Shown here: positions 17,623 to 26,295 of the stretch, piece after piece
Position numbering within the stretch: the stretch's first letter is position 1
How the letters are laid out: each line of letters opens with the position of its first letter
From: JBBRDU01 sp038230335
GTDB lineage: Bacteria > Verrucomicrobiota > Verrucomicrobiia > Chthoniobacterales > UBA10450
NCBI GenBank assembly: GCA_038230335.1
Contig: JBBRNL010000002.1
Coordinates: 372,001 to 436,000 of the forward strand
DNA: 64,000 nt
Direction of reading: 5' to 3'
Program-made: the position numbers and the translations under genes
Notes under the pieces: model-generated
Database searches by the model: none
Told to the model about the DNA's origin: nothing
Seen by the model: the letters and a program-made list of their open reading frames with translations, nothing else

Positions 17623-17680
17623 TGTAGGGCGTTTCTGAGAAACCGCCAAAGTCGCCGTTCCTCTTCCCTTTCCGGGGAGC

Positions 17681-17721
17681 ACAGGCTGCCAGCCTGTTGG
17701 TTGCCGGCAGCCTGCCGGCAA
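17681..17721. repeat. Two adjacent perfect hairpins upstream of pgsA
   Basis: Two inverted repeats lie side by side: ACAGGCT-GCC-AGCCTGT (17681-17697) and TTGCCGGCA-GCC-TGCCGGCAA (17701-17721). Both have a GCC loop and perfect stems of 7 and 9 bp. They lie between the pgsA start and the next repeat and carry no T-run, so they do not look like intrinsic terminators. I regard them as dispersed intergenic palindromes. Confidence 0.75.
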
Positions 17722-17778
17722 CAATCAAGCCGTGTGGTGCGTAGTCCCGTGTGTCCTTAAATCGCGGGACCCACAAAA

Positions 17779-17804
17779 CTGTAGGGGAAGCTGCTAGCTT
17801 CCCG
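17779..17804 (-). repeat. Tailed hairpin repeat, minus orientation
   Basis: Read on the minus strand this is a perfect 8-bp stem, GGGAAGCT-AGC-AGCTTCCC, followed directly by the tail CTACAG. The stem-plus-CTACAG layout matches the hairpin family at 28.7, 35.8, 37.1 and 62.8 kb, although the loop differs. It lies just downstream of the PfpI gene's stop codon. Confidence 0.65.
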
Positions 17805-17809
17805 GAACG

Positions 17810-18397
17810 CTAAGTCTCGAGATCTCCTGTGCTGGCCACCGCCTTGGCCGCGTGCCGACCTTCCCCGAATTCTTCAATCATCTTCTGATTGAACGCCGGA
17901 ATATCATCCGGCTTGCGGCTGGTCACCAAGCCGTTGTCGACCACCACTTCCTCATTGACCCAGTGCCCGCCCGCGTTCGTCACATCCGTCCTGATAGCCG
18001 GCCACGAGGTGAGCGTCCGCCCGCGGACCACACCCGCGTCGATCAACACCCACGGCCCATGACAAATGACCGCCGCAGGTTTGCCTTCTTCGAAAAAATG
18101 ACGCACAAAATCCAGAGCCTCGGGCGTGGAGCGCAATTGGTCCGGATTCATCAGCCCGCCTGGAATCAGGATCGCATCAAAATCTTCCGGGCGCGCCTCG
18201 TCCAGAGTCAGGTCGACTTCAAACTTGTCGCCTTTGTCCGCATGATTCATCCCCTGGATCTGGCCTGATTTAATCGAAACAATCTTGGTCACCGCCCCCG
18301 CTTCGATCAGGGCCTCGCGCGGCTTGGTCATCTCGACCTGTTCAAAACCATCCGTCACCAGGATTGCCACTCTCTTTCCATCAAGTTTGCCAGCCAT
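17810..18397 (-). CDS. PfpI/DJ-1 family protein (class I glutamine amidotransferase-like)
   Basis: A 195-residue cytoplasmic protein of the DJ-1/PfpI superfamily. The nucleophile elbow is AVICHGPWVLIDAG, with Cys followed by His as in PfpI-type proteins, and the acidic partner sits in VTDGFEQVEM near the start. The phrases DAILIPGGLMNPDQLR and SWPAIRTDVTNAGG are typical of the YhbO/YraA stress branch, reported as deglycases or proteases. The exact reaction is disputed for this family. It is a single gene; the region upstream contains only decayed ORFs. Confidence 0.9.
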   Translation of the reverse strand: MAGKLDGKRVAILVTDGFEQVEMTKPREALIEAGAVTKIVSIKSGQIQGMNHADKGDKFEVDLTLDEARPEDFDAILIPGGLMNPDQLRSTPEALDFVRHFFEEGKPAAVICHGPWVLIDAGVVRGRTLTSWPAIRTDVTNAGGHWVNEEVVVDNGLVTSRKPDDIPAFNQKMIEEFGEGRHAAKAVASTGDLET

Positions 18398-18586
18398 ATT
18401 TTCCTTTTGTAATTGATTGATACGCGATCAGTAATGGGCCCGCGCGATTAGCTCGCCCTGCCGTATTAAGACTACGTGCCGCACGTTCCGCTTGGATGTA
18501 ACGCTGTGGCCGCACCTGCAGGCATGCGGCTATTTCGCCGCAGAGATCGCGGAGGAAGGCTAAGCGAATGGGAGCGTTTGCCGCGC

Positions 18587-18775
18587 TCAAATACCAATCT
18601 GCCACGGTCGCATCGAATTTCCCCGCGCTCTTAGAATAGGGACTGCGATCCGCTGCAACTGAACGACCGCACGGACTTTTTCCGGAAATGACAATGCCGC
18701 GAGTGAGCGGCGACGAGCCTCTTTGGCTACGAAAAGCCGCGCCACTTCTGGTTTCAATTCGTCCATCGGTTCCAT
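18587..18775 (-). CDS. Small conserved protein, partner of the nucleotidyltransferase fragment
   Basis: A 62-residue ORF (59 from the second ATG, at 18766) with the charged sequence ARRRSLAALSFPEKVRAVVQ and the end PILRARG. I recall similar short proteins encoded right after nucleotidyltransferase-like genes in verrucomicrobial and other soil genomes. That arrangement suggests an antitoxin or partner role, though this is inference. It overlaps the end of the upstream fragment by 22 bases (13 from the second ATG). Because its neighbour appears truncated, this gene may be a leftover. Confidence 0.55.
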   Translation of the reverse strand: MEPMDELKPEVARLFVAKEARRRSLAALSFPEKVRAVVQLQRIAVPILRARGNSMRPWQIGI

Positions 18776-19071
18776 TGCTCCTCAAGATGATGCCGCGCGA
18801 GGACGCTGGCAAGATACGGCAGATCAAGTTTTCCCTGTTCGCGCAAGACGCGCACTCTCTCTCGGTCTTTGTCACGGCCGGTTTGCAGACAGATCGCGAC
18901 CAAGTGCTCGCTTCGCAGCACGCGTGCCGAGACCTCCGCATAGGGAATCTCCTTCGCTTCGGCCAGGGCTTCCTCCAGCAAGGCATTGAACGCGGGCAGA
19001 AATTGAACGGGAACTCCTTCGATCAGCACACACTCGCCTTCCTCGGCGTAGCCTCTGCTCCGATCACCCAT
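18754..19071 (-). pseudogene. C-terminal part of a nucleotidyltransferase-like (AbiEii-type) protein
   Basis: A 105-residue ORF that reads as the second half of a small nucleotidyltransferase-fold protein: GECVLIEGVPVQFLPAFNAL, then ARVLRSEHLVAICLQTGR and a helical end. The N-terminal nucleotide-binding half (the GG and DxD strands) is missing. In the 180 bases upstream I find only short frames ending in stops, such as one ending AESSVLGRREIDG just before this ORF. I read it as a broken gene whose family often pairs with a short downstream protein, as here. An intact short variant cannot be excluded. Confidence 0.5.
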
Positions 19072-19252
19072 CTATCTCGCGGCGTCCAAGCACGCTCGAC
19101 TCAGCAAACTGGCTGAGGGAGCTTGCCTTCTTCGCAAGGGCTACGGCGCGCCTGGCGAGCTCTTCGAATTTTTCAGCTTGTCAGCGTTTCCACGTTTCCG
19201 CTTTCAAAGCCGCGTCGTCTTCGAGGCTTTCGTCAAAAGTGTAAAGTGAAGA

Positions 19253-19723
19253 TCAGGCCCGATTCTGCTTTCCTTGTCTTCGTGCCTTTCCGCTTGGCGT
19301 GGGCAAGACCGCCCCTTTGATAACAAGTCTGCGTAAGGTCATGTAAAGTGGATGCTTGGAATTTGCGCGATAGAAGCGCTGATATCCGTTTGAACGACTA
19401 AGCACAATTCGAGCACCGTGAAGAAGGGAGAGTTCGGTTTGGACGTGATGAAGCGTGAGATAGCTTAACCGGGCCAACTGTCGCACGTAGAGTTCTAGCC
19501 GGGGATTGTTTGAAAAAACCGTGGAAGATTGCCGGCGGATTGCGAGCTGTGCGCCGAAGAGAATTGCCGCTTCGCGACGGGCCGAGCGAATTGCGGAATA
19601 GGAATTAATTCGCGCTTGCCCAAGACGCTTACCCGAATTCCCATCGGGCTCCGGAGTCCACTCAACGGGTTTCTGGGCCGTTAGGTGGATGCGCCGTTCC
19701 AGGAGATTTAGAGAGTCGCCGTT
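19253..19723 (-). pseudogene. Remnant of a winged-helix regulator/nucleotidyltransferase
   Basis: The minus-strand frame is open from 19723 to a stop at 19253 (156 codons) and clearly encodes a winged-helix DNA-binding domain: AILFGAQLAIRRQSS, then LYVRQLARLSYLTLHHVQTE and GYQRFYRANSKHPLY. Neither ATG nor a well-placed GTG exists at the N-terminal side; the only GTG lies inside the domain (19486). The frame stops soon after the wing, where relatives continue into a nucleotidyltransferase domain. Missing start and missing second domain together suggest a pseudogene. It lies on the same strand as the nucleotidyltransferase fragment and small protein, so all three may be pieces of one decayed module. 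Confidence 0.5.
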
Positions 19724-19782
19724 TTAACGCTCGCGTTTTGGGATGGTAGTCGATACAGGCGTGTCGTATTGCAACGAAAGCT

Positions 19783-21189
19783 GTGCGGTTTATCACACTC
19801 ACGTTCGTCTTGGCAGGAGCTTTCGTTCCCATGGCCCAGTCTCAGTATCAGGTTCCTTATCCTTTCATTTTGCATGACCTCGGGAATCTGGGTGGGACGT
19901 TTAGCACAGGGTACGCGATTAACGATCGCGGAGAAGTAGCAGGCTACTACTTCACGGCCGACGGTTTCCGGCACGCGTTTCTAAGCGCTCCTAACGGTTT
20001 GGGCGCTGCCCGGGACCTCGGCACGCTCGGCAAACCGAACAGCTACGCGCAAGGGGTTAACGACAGCGGGCAGGTGGTCGGATATTCCCAGGATTATATC
20101 CCTCCGGTGGGATCGACCGGGCCGGCGATCTCGTTTATCAGCGCTGCTCACGGGGGCTCTTTGCAACTCCTGGGCGATTTCGGGTCGAGCAGCAATAGCG
20201 CTCTCGCAGTGAATAATCTGAGCCAGGTCACGGGATACTTTTACACCGGGGCGCCATACAGCTCTCCCTCTCACGCATTTTTCGCTCCGTCTGACGGCAG
20301 CCCGGTGGTGGATTTGGGGACGTTGGGCGGCGCTAACAGCACGGGGGCGAGCATTAACTATTATGGACGCGTAGCGGGAACCGCGGATCTGCCCGGAGGA
20401 TCCTCCGGGCACGCGTTCCTAAGCGCACCGAATGGCGGAGCTTTAAAAGATCTCGGCACGCTGGGAGGCGCATACAGTAACGGGTATGCAGTCAACGCCT
20501 CGGGCCAGGTCACGGGCTATTCTTCAATCAACGCGGGCAACATTCCCCAGCTGGCTTTCGTGAGCGCTCCCAATGGCGGTGCGCTCACTAATATGGGGAG
20601 CTTGCGAATCGACACGAGGTATGGATTCAGCGAAGGGCTGGGGATCAACGCCGCGGGAGCGGTGGTCGGCGTGACGGATACGGCGTCCGGAGATGCGTTG
20701 ACTCCATTCATTTACTACGGGCCCGGTCTAATGGAGGATCTGAACCTGAGAATCAAACAGGGGAGCGGCTTTGTCCTGAAGTATGCCTACGCTATCAACA
20801 ATTATTACCAGATCACTGGTTACGGACAGGCCAGCAACGGTGAATATCACGCATTTATCCTGACCCCACAGGATATCGATTCGCTCCCGACAGCGATCCG
20901 GTCGTTAACGCGGACGGGAACTAGCTTTAGCATGCGGGTGCAGGCTTACGCCGGCGGCGGCACGTATTTTCTGGAGCGGACGCCTTCGCTCGATCCGGGA
21001 GCCGTGAACTGGCAGGTGGTCGGCTCGCCGATTACCCCGGCCTTCGATCAGGTGATTACCTTGAGCGATGCGAATGCCGCCGGCGACACGATGTTTTATC
21101 GGGTGGAGCTAACACATTCCTGGCTTACGCCGGCGTCCGCAAAATCGGTCAAGACGGCCGAAGGCGGCGGTCCGGCAAAAAAGCGATAG
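19783..21189 (+). CDS. HAF-repeat secreted protein
   Basis: A 468-residue exported protein: GTG start, signal peptide (about residues 1-20, ending AQS), then seven or so HAF repeats (about 30-365) built on L(G)TLGG ... INxxGxVxGY ... HAFL. Such repeats probably fold as a beta-propeller of unknown function and are common in secreted proteins of soil bacteria. The last ~95 residues form a separate beta domain (GTYFLERTPSLDPGAVNWQ ... FYRVEL), resembling the C-terminus of the GH57-like protein at 23.2 kb. The gene lies among decayed ORFs with no obvious operon partners. Confidence 0.88.
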   Translation: MRFITLTFVLAGAFVPMAQSQYQVPYPFILHDLGNLGGTFSTGYAINDRGEVAGYYFTADGFRHAFLSAPNGLGAARDLGTLGKPNSYAQGVNDSGQVVGYSQDYIPPVGSTGPAISFISAAHGGSLQLLGDFGSSSNSALAVNNLSQVTGYFYTGAPYSSPSHAFFAPSDGSPVVDLGTLGGANSTGASINYYGRVAGTADLPGGSSGHAFLSAPNGGALKDLGTLGGAYSNGYAVNASGQVTGYSSINAGNIPQLAFVSAPNGGALTNMGSLRIDTRYGFSEGLGINAAGAVVGVTDTASGDALTPFIYYGPGLMEDLNLRIKQGSGFVLKYAYAINNYYQITGYGQASNGEYHAFILTPQDIDSLPTAIRSLTRTGTSFSMRVQAYAGGGTYFLERTPSLDPGAVNWQVVGSPITPAFDQVITLSDANAAGDTMFYRVELTHSWLTPASAKSVKTAEGGGPAKKR

Positions 21190-21277
21190 CGGAAGCGGGG
21201 TTGCCCGCTGGTTATCGGTTCGCGTAAAACGGCTTTGGATCGACGGGATTTCCGGAGGTCAGAGGAAGGCGGTTGAG

Positions 21278-21496
21278 TTGGTCAGCGCTAATGAGTTACT
21301 GCGGTTGATTCGAAGTGTTCAGACTTCTCCGAACATTATTGTCCTGCCGGAAGTTCCGGATCATCTGACACCGGTTTGTCCGAAATGCGGGTCTGAAATG
21401 AAGGTGCGGATGGCGAAGAAGGGCGCGAATGCGGGGCAATCGTTCTGGGGTTGTTCGAAGTTTAACAACGGCTGCCGCGCGACGCGGCCGATTTAG
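21278..21496 (+). CDS. C4 zinc-finger tail, probably a remnant of a restriction-type or topoisomerase-like protein
   Basis: A 72-residue ORF with a TTG start and a clear topoisomerase-type C4 zinc finger: CPKCGSEMKVR ... FWGCSKFNNGC. The preceding sequence, VELVSANELLRLIRSV, resembles the end of Mrr/NERD-type endonuclease domains, which often carry this finger. The frame is open further upstream to 21182 without good starts or coding character. I therefore read it as the surviving 3' end of a longer gene, though a small stand-alone zinc-finger protein is possible. Confidence 0.55.
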   Translation: MVSANELLRLIRSVQTSPNIIVLPEVPDHLTPVCPKCGSEMKVRMAKKGANAGQSFWGCSKFNNGCRATRPI

Positions 21497-21691
21497 TGGC
21501 AGAGATAAGTGGAATTGACGAATCTCGAAGCGGAGAGGGTGAACGGAGGGTCGGTAGTCGCTTCTTTGGCCATCTTCAGCGGTCCGCGCTGTGGCATTTC
21601 GATTTTACGCGGCCAGATTTTCGAACCGGAAAACGGGGCTCGCATTTCGTCATAAACTATTCGATGTAAGTATCGAAGTGGTTTCAGCGCC

Positions 21692-21776
21692 GCCGATGTG
21701 GCGAAATGGCAGACGCAACGGACTTAAAATCCGTTTCTCGTAATTGGGAGTCCCGGTTCGAGTCCGGGCATCGGCA
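21692..21776 (+). tRNA. tRNA-Leu (anticodon UAA)
   Basis: An 85-base class II tRNA. The acceptor stem pairs GCCGATG with CATCGGC (discriminator A). The anticodon stem-loop is CGGA-CTTAAAA-TCCG with anticodon TAA, a variable arm follows, and the T-arm has GGTTCGAGTCC. CCA is not encoded. It reads UUA codons. Confidence 0.95.
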
Positions 21777-21824
21777 CCTCAAATAATTCGCCTGTCTGGA
21801 ATACGGAGACCACCGTTCCGACCT

Positions 21825-22307
21825 TCAGGAGTTCAAAGCCTGGAGGAGCCGGTCAAAGAAGACTTCCTGCGTTGCTTTGATCTTGGTCCGGGCGGCCCCG
21901 AGCGAGAAAAAGGCGGCGCGGTCGACTTCGGCGAACCGCTCCATTTTGCCCGAGCGAGGCGGCCATTCCATCTCGAAAGTGTTGGAGACCAACGCAAAAT
22001 CTTCTTTGAGATCTCCTTCGAAGGCCCATGCATGCACCGTTTTGCCGCCCTTTTGCCTGATCGATCCGAGTTCAATCATTTCAACAGCAGAGGGGGCGGA
22101 GATGCCTGTCTCCTCTTCGAATTCAATCTTTGCTCGCGTCAGCAGGTCTTCACCGTCCTCTAATTCGCCCTTCGGCACGGACCAGACACCATCATCCTTA
22201 TTTTTGAAATAAGGTCCACCAGGATGGGCGAGCAACACCTCCAGTTTTCCGGCCCGTTTTCGAAACATCAATAACCCGGCGCTTATCCTTGATCTCTTCA
22301 TTGACAA
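21825..22307 (-). CDS. NUDIX hydrolase
   Basis: A 160-residue Nudix-fold protein related to the Ap4A-hydrolase-like group (SAGLLMFRK ... LLAHPGGPYF ... WSVPKGELEDGED). The Nudix box is GELEDGEDLLTRAKIEFEEE followed by TGI. It keeps the EE metal ligands and the Gly residues, but the Arg of the consensus REUxEE is replaced by Ile (IEFEEE). It converges on tRNA-Leu and is divergent from yebC. The substrate is unknown; NTP, Ap4A or sugar nucleotides are possible. Confidence 0.88.
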   Translation of the reverse strand: MSMKRSRISAGLLMFRKRAGKLEVLLAHPGGPYFKNKDDGVWSVPKGELEDGEDLLTRAKIEFEEETGISAPSAVEMIELGSIRQKGGKTVHAWAFEGDLKEDFALVSNTFEMEWPPRSGKMERFAEVDRAAFFSLGAARTKIKATQEVFFDRLLQALNS

Positions 22308-22463
22308 CGCTGCGGAGGCTTAATCGAGTCCGTCGGCGTAATTTTGTAATCTGCTGTGACGCGGGATTCGTCAAGACCGGGCACTCTGCGTTCGGATAAT
22401 TGCCATGGCGTCTCTTTTCGGCGGATGCTTGCCGGGCTGATCTCCGGCTGATACATGGGAGAG

Positions 22464-23198
22464 ATGGGTCGCCAATGGTTGCACGCGAAGCGAGAGGTTG
22501 CCGGTCTAAAGAAGGGGCAGCTCGTCGGGAAATTGGTGAAAGAAATCATGGTCGCATCCAAGATGGGTGGAGCGGACCCGGCGGGAAACGCGCGACTCTC
22601 CGCCGCCCTCGACAAGGCGCGCCGGGCCAGCGTGACGCGGGATGTGATCGAACGTGCGATCAAGAAGGGCGCCGGGGTCGGCGATGAAAAACTGGTGTTG
22701 GAGCATATCGTTTTGGAGGGCTACGCCCCGCACAAAGTGCCGTTGATCGTCGAAGTCCTGACCGACAACAACAACCGCACGGCGCCTGAGATTCGCATCA
22801 TATTCAGAAAGGGCGGACAACTGGGCGCCTTTGGCAGTAACAAGTTTCTTTTCGATCACGTCGGACTGGTGGAAGCCTTTAGAGCGGAGGCCGGGGCCGA
22901 CATCGAAGCAGCCGCGATCGAAGCGAATGCGAGGGATGTGGAGCCCCTTGGGCACACCGAGAACGAAGATATTCCGCAGGAAGCAACCGGAGCGCGCTTC
23001 ATTTCCGAGCGCACGGACCTGCACGCGGTTTCACAATGGCTGGCTCAGAATGGCTGGACCATCGTGACGAGCGAGCTTGGCTATCTTGCCAAAAATTTCC
23101 CTGCGTTGACGGATGAGCAGCGCGCTGAGACTTCCGGTTTTCTTCAAACACTCGAAGATCACGACGACGTGCACCGCGTCTGGGCCGCACTCAAGTGA
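22464..23198 (+). CDS. yebC: YebC/PmpR family translation or transcription factor
   Basis: A 244-residue YebC/TACO1-type protein. The start at 22464 (MGRQWLHAKRE) fits the family's N-terminus better than the ATG three codons earlier. Typical blocks are KLVKEIMVASKMGGADPAGN, KARRASVTRDVIERAIKKG and VEVLTDNNNRTAPEIR. Members bind DNA as regulators or help ribosomes translate proline-rich stretches. The stop codon touches the first codons of the GH57-like gene, so the two are cotranscribed and possibly coupled. Confidence 0.94.
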   Translation: MGRQWLHAKREVAGLKKGQLVGKLVKEIMVASKMGGADPAGNARLSAALDKARRASVTRDVIERAIKKGAGVGDEKLVLEHIVLEGYAPHKVPLIVEVLTDNNNRTAPEIRIIFRKGGQLGAFGSNKFLFDHVGLVEAFRAEAGADIEAAAIEANARDVEPLGHTENEDIPQEATGARFISERTDLHAVSQWLAQNGWTIVTSELGYLAKNFPALTDEQRAETSGFLQTLEDHDDVHRVWAALK

Positions 23199-23227
23199 TG
23201 CATCGAGTACGACCGCGAGGGCGGGAC

Positions 23228-26125
23228 ATGCGAAACGAATTTCCTAACCGGTCCTTTCGTGTTGCGGTGGGCATCGCCTTGCTGCTGGCCACAGCGGCTA
23301 TGGTGCGAGCACAAAACAGCAGTGTGCACACGTCGTTCCTGTGGCACCTGCATCAGCCCATCTACTGGCCGGACAAACGCGCCGGCAACGATCATTACGA
23401 AAATGCGTGGGATACCATCCAGGCTCAGGATGCCGGACGCCCGCATCCCAGTCCGGAGATTCTTCGCCAGGTTTTCGGACTGGATGATCGAATCGCGGCC
23501 TACCAGCAGCGTCCGAAGGATGCGCTCGATTCCATCGCTGGCACCGGTTCCGGACAGCTCGGCCTGGCCAAGGCCGGCGTGCAACTCAACTATTCCGGTG
23601 CGCTCATGGAAAACATTCAGAGTCTTGGGTCCGCCGGTCAGCTTCAGTATGGAGGGAATTGGTTCCAAGGAGATAAGAATGGGAAAGCCTGGTTGACGTC
23701 GGGCGGGAAGCCGCACATGGACCTGACCAACTTTACGTATCATCACTCACTCGCCCCGCTGCTCAGTGATGAAACGCTCGAGATGGAATTGCGCATTCAT
23801 CAGCGCCATATGCAGCTTCTCTGGGGCGACCCGGTTTCGCGGGGCTATTTTCCGGCGGAAACCTGTTTCTCGGAACGGATGATTCCCATCCTGAAAAAAG
23901 TGGGAATCGCCTGGAGCATTATTGCGAACAATCACCTTTCCCGCGCGTGCGCTGATTTCCCGCTCGTCCTCGGATCGGGCGGTGAGAATTGTGATATCCC
24001 GAACAAAGCCGATCAGATCAATCCGGCGCAGACAAACTACCAGCGTTTGACGATTGATCGGGGCGTGTCGCCGGCGGCCGCGCTGCCTTTTGCCTTCCAG
24101 ATACACCAAGCCCGCTATGTTGACCCGGCGACCGGCTTTGAATCGAAAATCATGGTTGTGCCGAGCGATCAGGCGCTTGGTTGGAAGGACAGTTACAGCA
24201 CGTGGGATATCGGTTTGATCACTCCTTTACGCGACCGGAACAATCCATTGAAACCGTCGCTGGTTCTGGTCGCGCACGACGGCGATAACGCCTGGAGCGG
24301 TGGCTATTCCTATTACATGGAATGGGTGAAGAATTTCGTTAGCCAGATTACGGCCGCGAATTACGAAGCGACCACGATCGAACAGTTTCTGGCAGATTGG
24401 CCAGCTGATCCGAACGATGTTGTGCACGTGGAGGATGGGGGCTGGATGTACGCCGATGGTGATTTCGGTTCGCCCATGTTCGTGAACTGGCATTTTCCGC
24501 CGAGCTTCAGGAACTCATCGAACATCAACGTGGTCGATCCGAGTACTGGTGTTTCCGATAAGGCCGATGTCTGGCGTGTCATCGTCGCGACCGAGAACCG
24601 CGTGAAAACCGCGCAGCAAATCAGCGCAAGCACTCCCCGAATCGATCAAGTGCGTGATCCCGGAAGTTTTTCCGGCACGCCCACCAGCGTTGAATTGGGC
24701 TGGCATTACTACCTGGCGGGACTCGATAGCGGTTTCGTTTATTATGGCTGTCACGATGACGAGTGCCAGCGGCCGGTCACCGCGCAGACGAATGCGGAAC
24801 GCGAGATCGGCTCGGTGATTACGGGGCACGAGACGCAAGACACGACGCCACCGACCCTCTTCCTGCCGCAGCGTCATCCGTGGAATCCGGGCGGGCCGAA
24901 TTACGGCGTGCAGTACAGCTACAAGGCGACGACGCCGCCCAACACGGATTTCTGGATTTGGACTTATGCCTACGATGTTTCCGGCGTTGGCAATGTCGTA
25001 CTGAAGTTTCGCTCGAATGGAAACAATCACCCGCCCACGCAGGACCAGTTTAAAACTTATGCGGGCGGGGCGAACACAGGCGTCTGGAATTCAATCACGA
25101 TGACGAAGCGCGTGGCGAATCCAGTGATCGGGGCGGCTCCGCAATTTATCGCGGACTATTATTACGCCAAGGTGACCGGCCTTTCGGACACGTATGCGGA
25201 TTACTACGTGTCCGCGACGGATGCGCGCGCTAATACTTTCAATTCTCCGATTCAACATGTCTACGTGGCGGTCAATCCAAGCGCTACCCCGACGCCGACT
25301 CCTTCGGCCACTCCGACGCCCACACCCATCCCAGGCGCGACACCGATTCCCTTCACGCTCGACGGTCAAGCCGATGCGGCGGGTTATCTCGAGTATAACA
25401 ACGGCATGACGATCTATGCCGCGGTGCGCGGCGGAATCTTGTACCTGGCCACGTGGTCACCGGGTAGCAGCGGCGGCGCGAACGATCATTTCATCTTCGT
25501 GACTGACCAACTGCTGCCTTCCGCGGCGGCGGCTGCTCCGTGGGTCAAGGCCGGGCTTGTCGCCACGGCGGCAAACAAGCCGTTCATTGGGGGCGAGAGT
25601 TTGAGCAGTTTCTGCGGGTGGTTCAACGCACCCGCCTCGGCCAAAGTGGTGAAGTCCGCCAGTAATGGCGGTCAGATGGAAGGGACCATCGACTTGCTCG
25701 CTGCTTTCGGTTCCGTTCCTAATACGGTTTATGTCGCGGCGGCTGCCTACGCGACGATCAATGGGGGCGCTTTGAGCGCGCAGGCACTCCTCGGGAATGG
25801 GGACGGGAATATCGATCCGGGCGAATTCATGCCGCTGTCCATCGCCGCCATCAGAGACGAGAATGCCGATGGTAAATACGACCGGCTTGATCCGGCCCTC
25901 GATTTCGTGGTTGCGCAGATCACGCGGACAAATGGAGTAACCACGATTAAATGGAATTCGGTGCCCGGTAAAAACTATCAGGTCGAAACGGCGGGGCAGC
26001 TTGGCCCCACGTGGGGACCCTTGGGCGGGCCGATGATGGCAGGGCCCGGGCAACTCAACTTGTCTGCGGACGATCCGTCCGGTGTGTCGAGTGAATTTTA
26101 TCGGGTGCGACTGACGAACCCGTAA
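23228..26125 (+). CDS. Secreted glycoside hydrolase family 57-like protein with C-terminal accessory domains
   Basis: About 965 residues. After a signal peptide (ends near VRAQ) comes a GH57-like barrel with the HLHQP motif (about residue 40) and GYFPAETCFSE, which carries the likely catalytic Glu. A beta domain around residues 530-670, a Pro/Thr linker (PTPTPSATPTPTP, about 680-705), a domain with an acidic DENADGKYDR site and a C-terminal beta domain ending SEFYRVRLTNP follow. GH57 enzymes are alpha-amylases or 4-alpha-glucanotransferases, so alpha-glucan processing outside the cytoplasm is likely. Frame starts at 23195 and 23198 exist upstream, but the ATG at 23228 sets up the signal peptide. 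Confidence 0.85.
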   Translation: MRNEFPNRSFRVAVGIALLLATAAMVRAQNSSVHTSFLWHLHQPIYWPDKRAGNDHYENAWDTIQAQDAGRPHPSPEILRQVFGLDDRIAAYQQRPKDALDSIAGTGSGQLGLAKAGVQLNYSGALMENIQSLGSAGQLQYGGNWFQGDKNGKAWLTSGGKPHMDLTNFTYHHSLAPLLSDETLEMELRIHQRHMQLLWGDPVSRGYFPAETCFSERMIPILKKVGIAWSIIANNHLSRACADFPLVLGSGGENCDIPNKADQINPAQTNYQRLTIDRGVSPAAALPFAFQIHQARYVDPATGFESKIMVVPSDQALGWKDSYSTWDIGLITPLRDRNNPLKPSLVLVAHDGDNAWSGGYSYYMEWVKNFVSQITAANYEATTIEQFLADWPADPNDVVHVEDGGWMYADGDFGSPMFVNWHFPPSFRNSSNINVVDPSTGVSDKADVWRVIVATENRVKTAQQISASTPRIDQVRDPGSFSGTPTSVELGWHYYLAGLDSGFVYYGCHDDECQRPVTAQTNAEREIGSVITGHETQDTTPPTLFLPQRHPWNPGGPNYGVQYSYKATTPPNTDFWIWTYAYDVSGVGNVVLKFRSNGNNHPPTQDQFKTYAGGANTGVWNSITMTKRVANPVIGAAPQFIADYYYAKVTGLSDTYADYYVSATDARANTFNSPIQHVYVAVNPSATPTPTPSATPTPTPIPGATPIPFTLDGQADAAGYLEYNNGMTIYAAVRGGILYLATWSPGSSGGANDHFIFVTDQLLPSAAAAAPWVKAGLVATAANKPFIGGESLSSFCGWFNAPASAKVVKSASNGGQMEGTIDLLAAFGSVPNTVYVAAAAYATINGGALSAQALLGNGDGNIDPGEFMPLSIAAIRDENADGKYDRLDPALDFVVAQITRTNGVTTIKWNSVPGKNYQVETAGQLGPTWGPLGGPMMAGPGQLNLSADDPSGVSSEFYRVRLTNP

Positions 26126-26197
26126 ACGATCAGCCGCACAGGAAACGTTCGGTTCGCGGTGAGCCGTTGGGAGTTTCGGCTAGCCTTGTGCGAGTAG

Positions 26198-26240
26198 GCG
26201 AGATCCCTCGGCGCGCTGCGCGTGCCTCAGGATGACAAGT
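26198..26240 (+). repeat. GATCCCTC...GGATGACA dispersed repeat, single copy
   Basis: A roughly 40-base element, GAGATCCCTCGGC ... CTCAGGATGACA, in the gap between the GH57-like gene and the FMN reductase. It aligns with copies at 31.43 kb and with both arms of the inverted pair at 42.8 kb. Confidence 0.7.
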
Positions 26241-26295
26241 GGGGAACGAACGTTAAGAGCTTGATTGGCCGCAGAAGCTTCCGACACTGAACGGC

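Noticed and set aside
17622..17724. N-terminal extension of pgsA
   Set aside because: The added codons come from two perfect hairpin repeats and precede a normal PgsA start.
18381..18986. A 201-codon minus-strand frame
   Set aside because: It overlaps the nucleotidyltransferase fragment and the small protein in another frame and reads as Arg/Ser-rich noise over most of its length.
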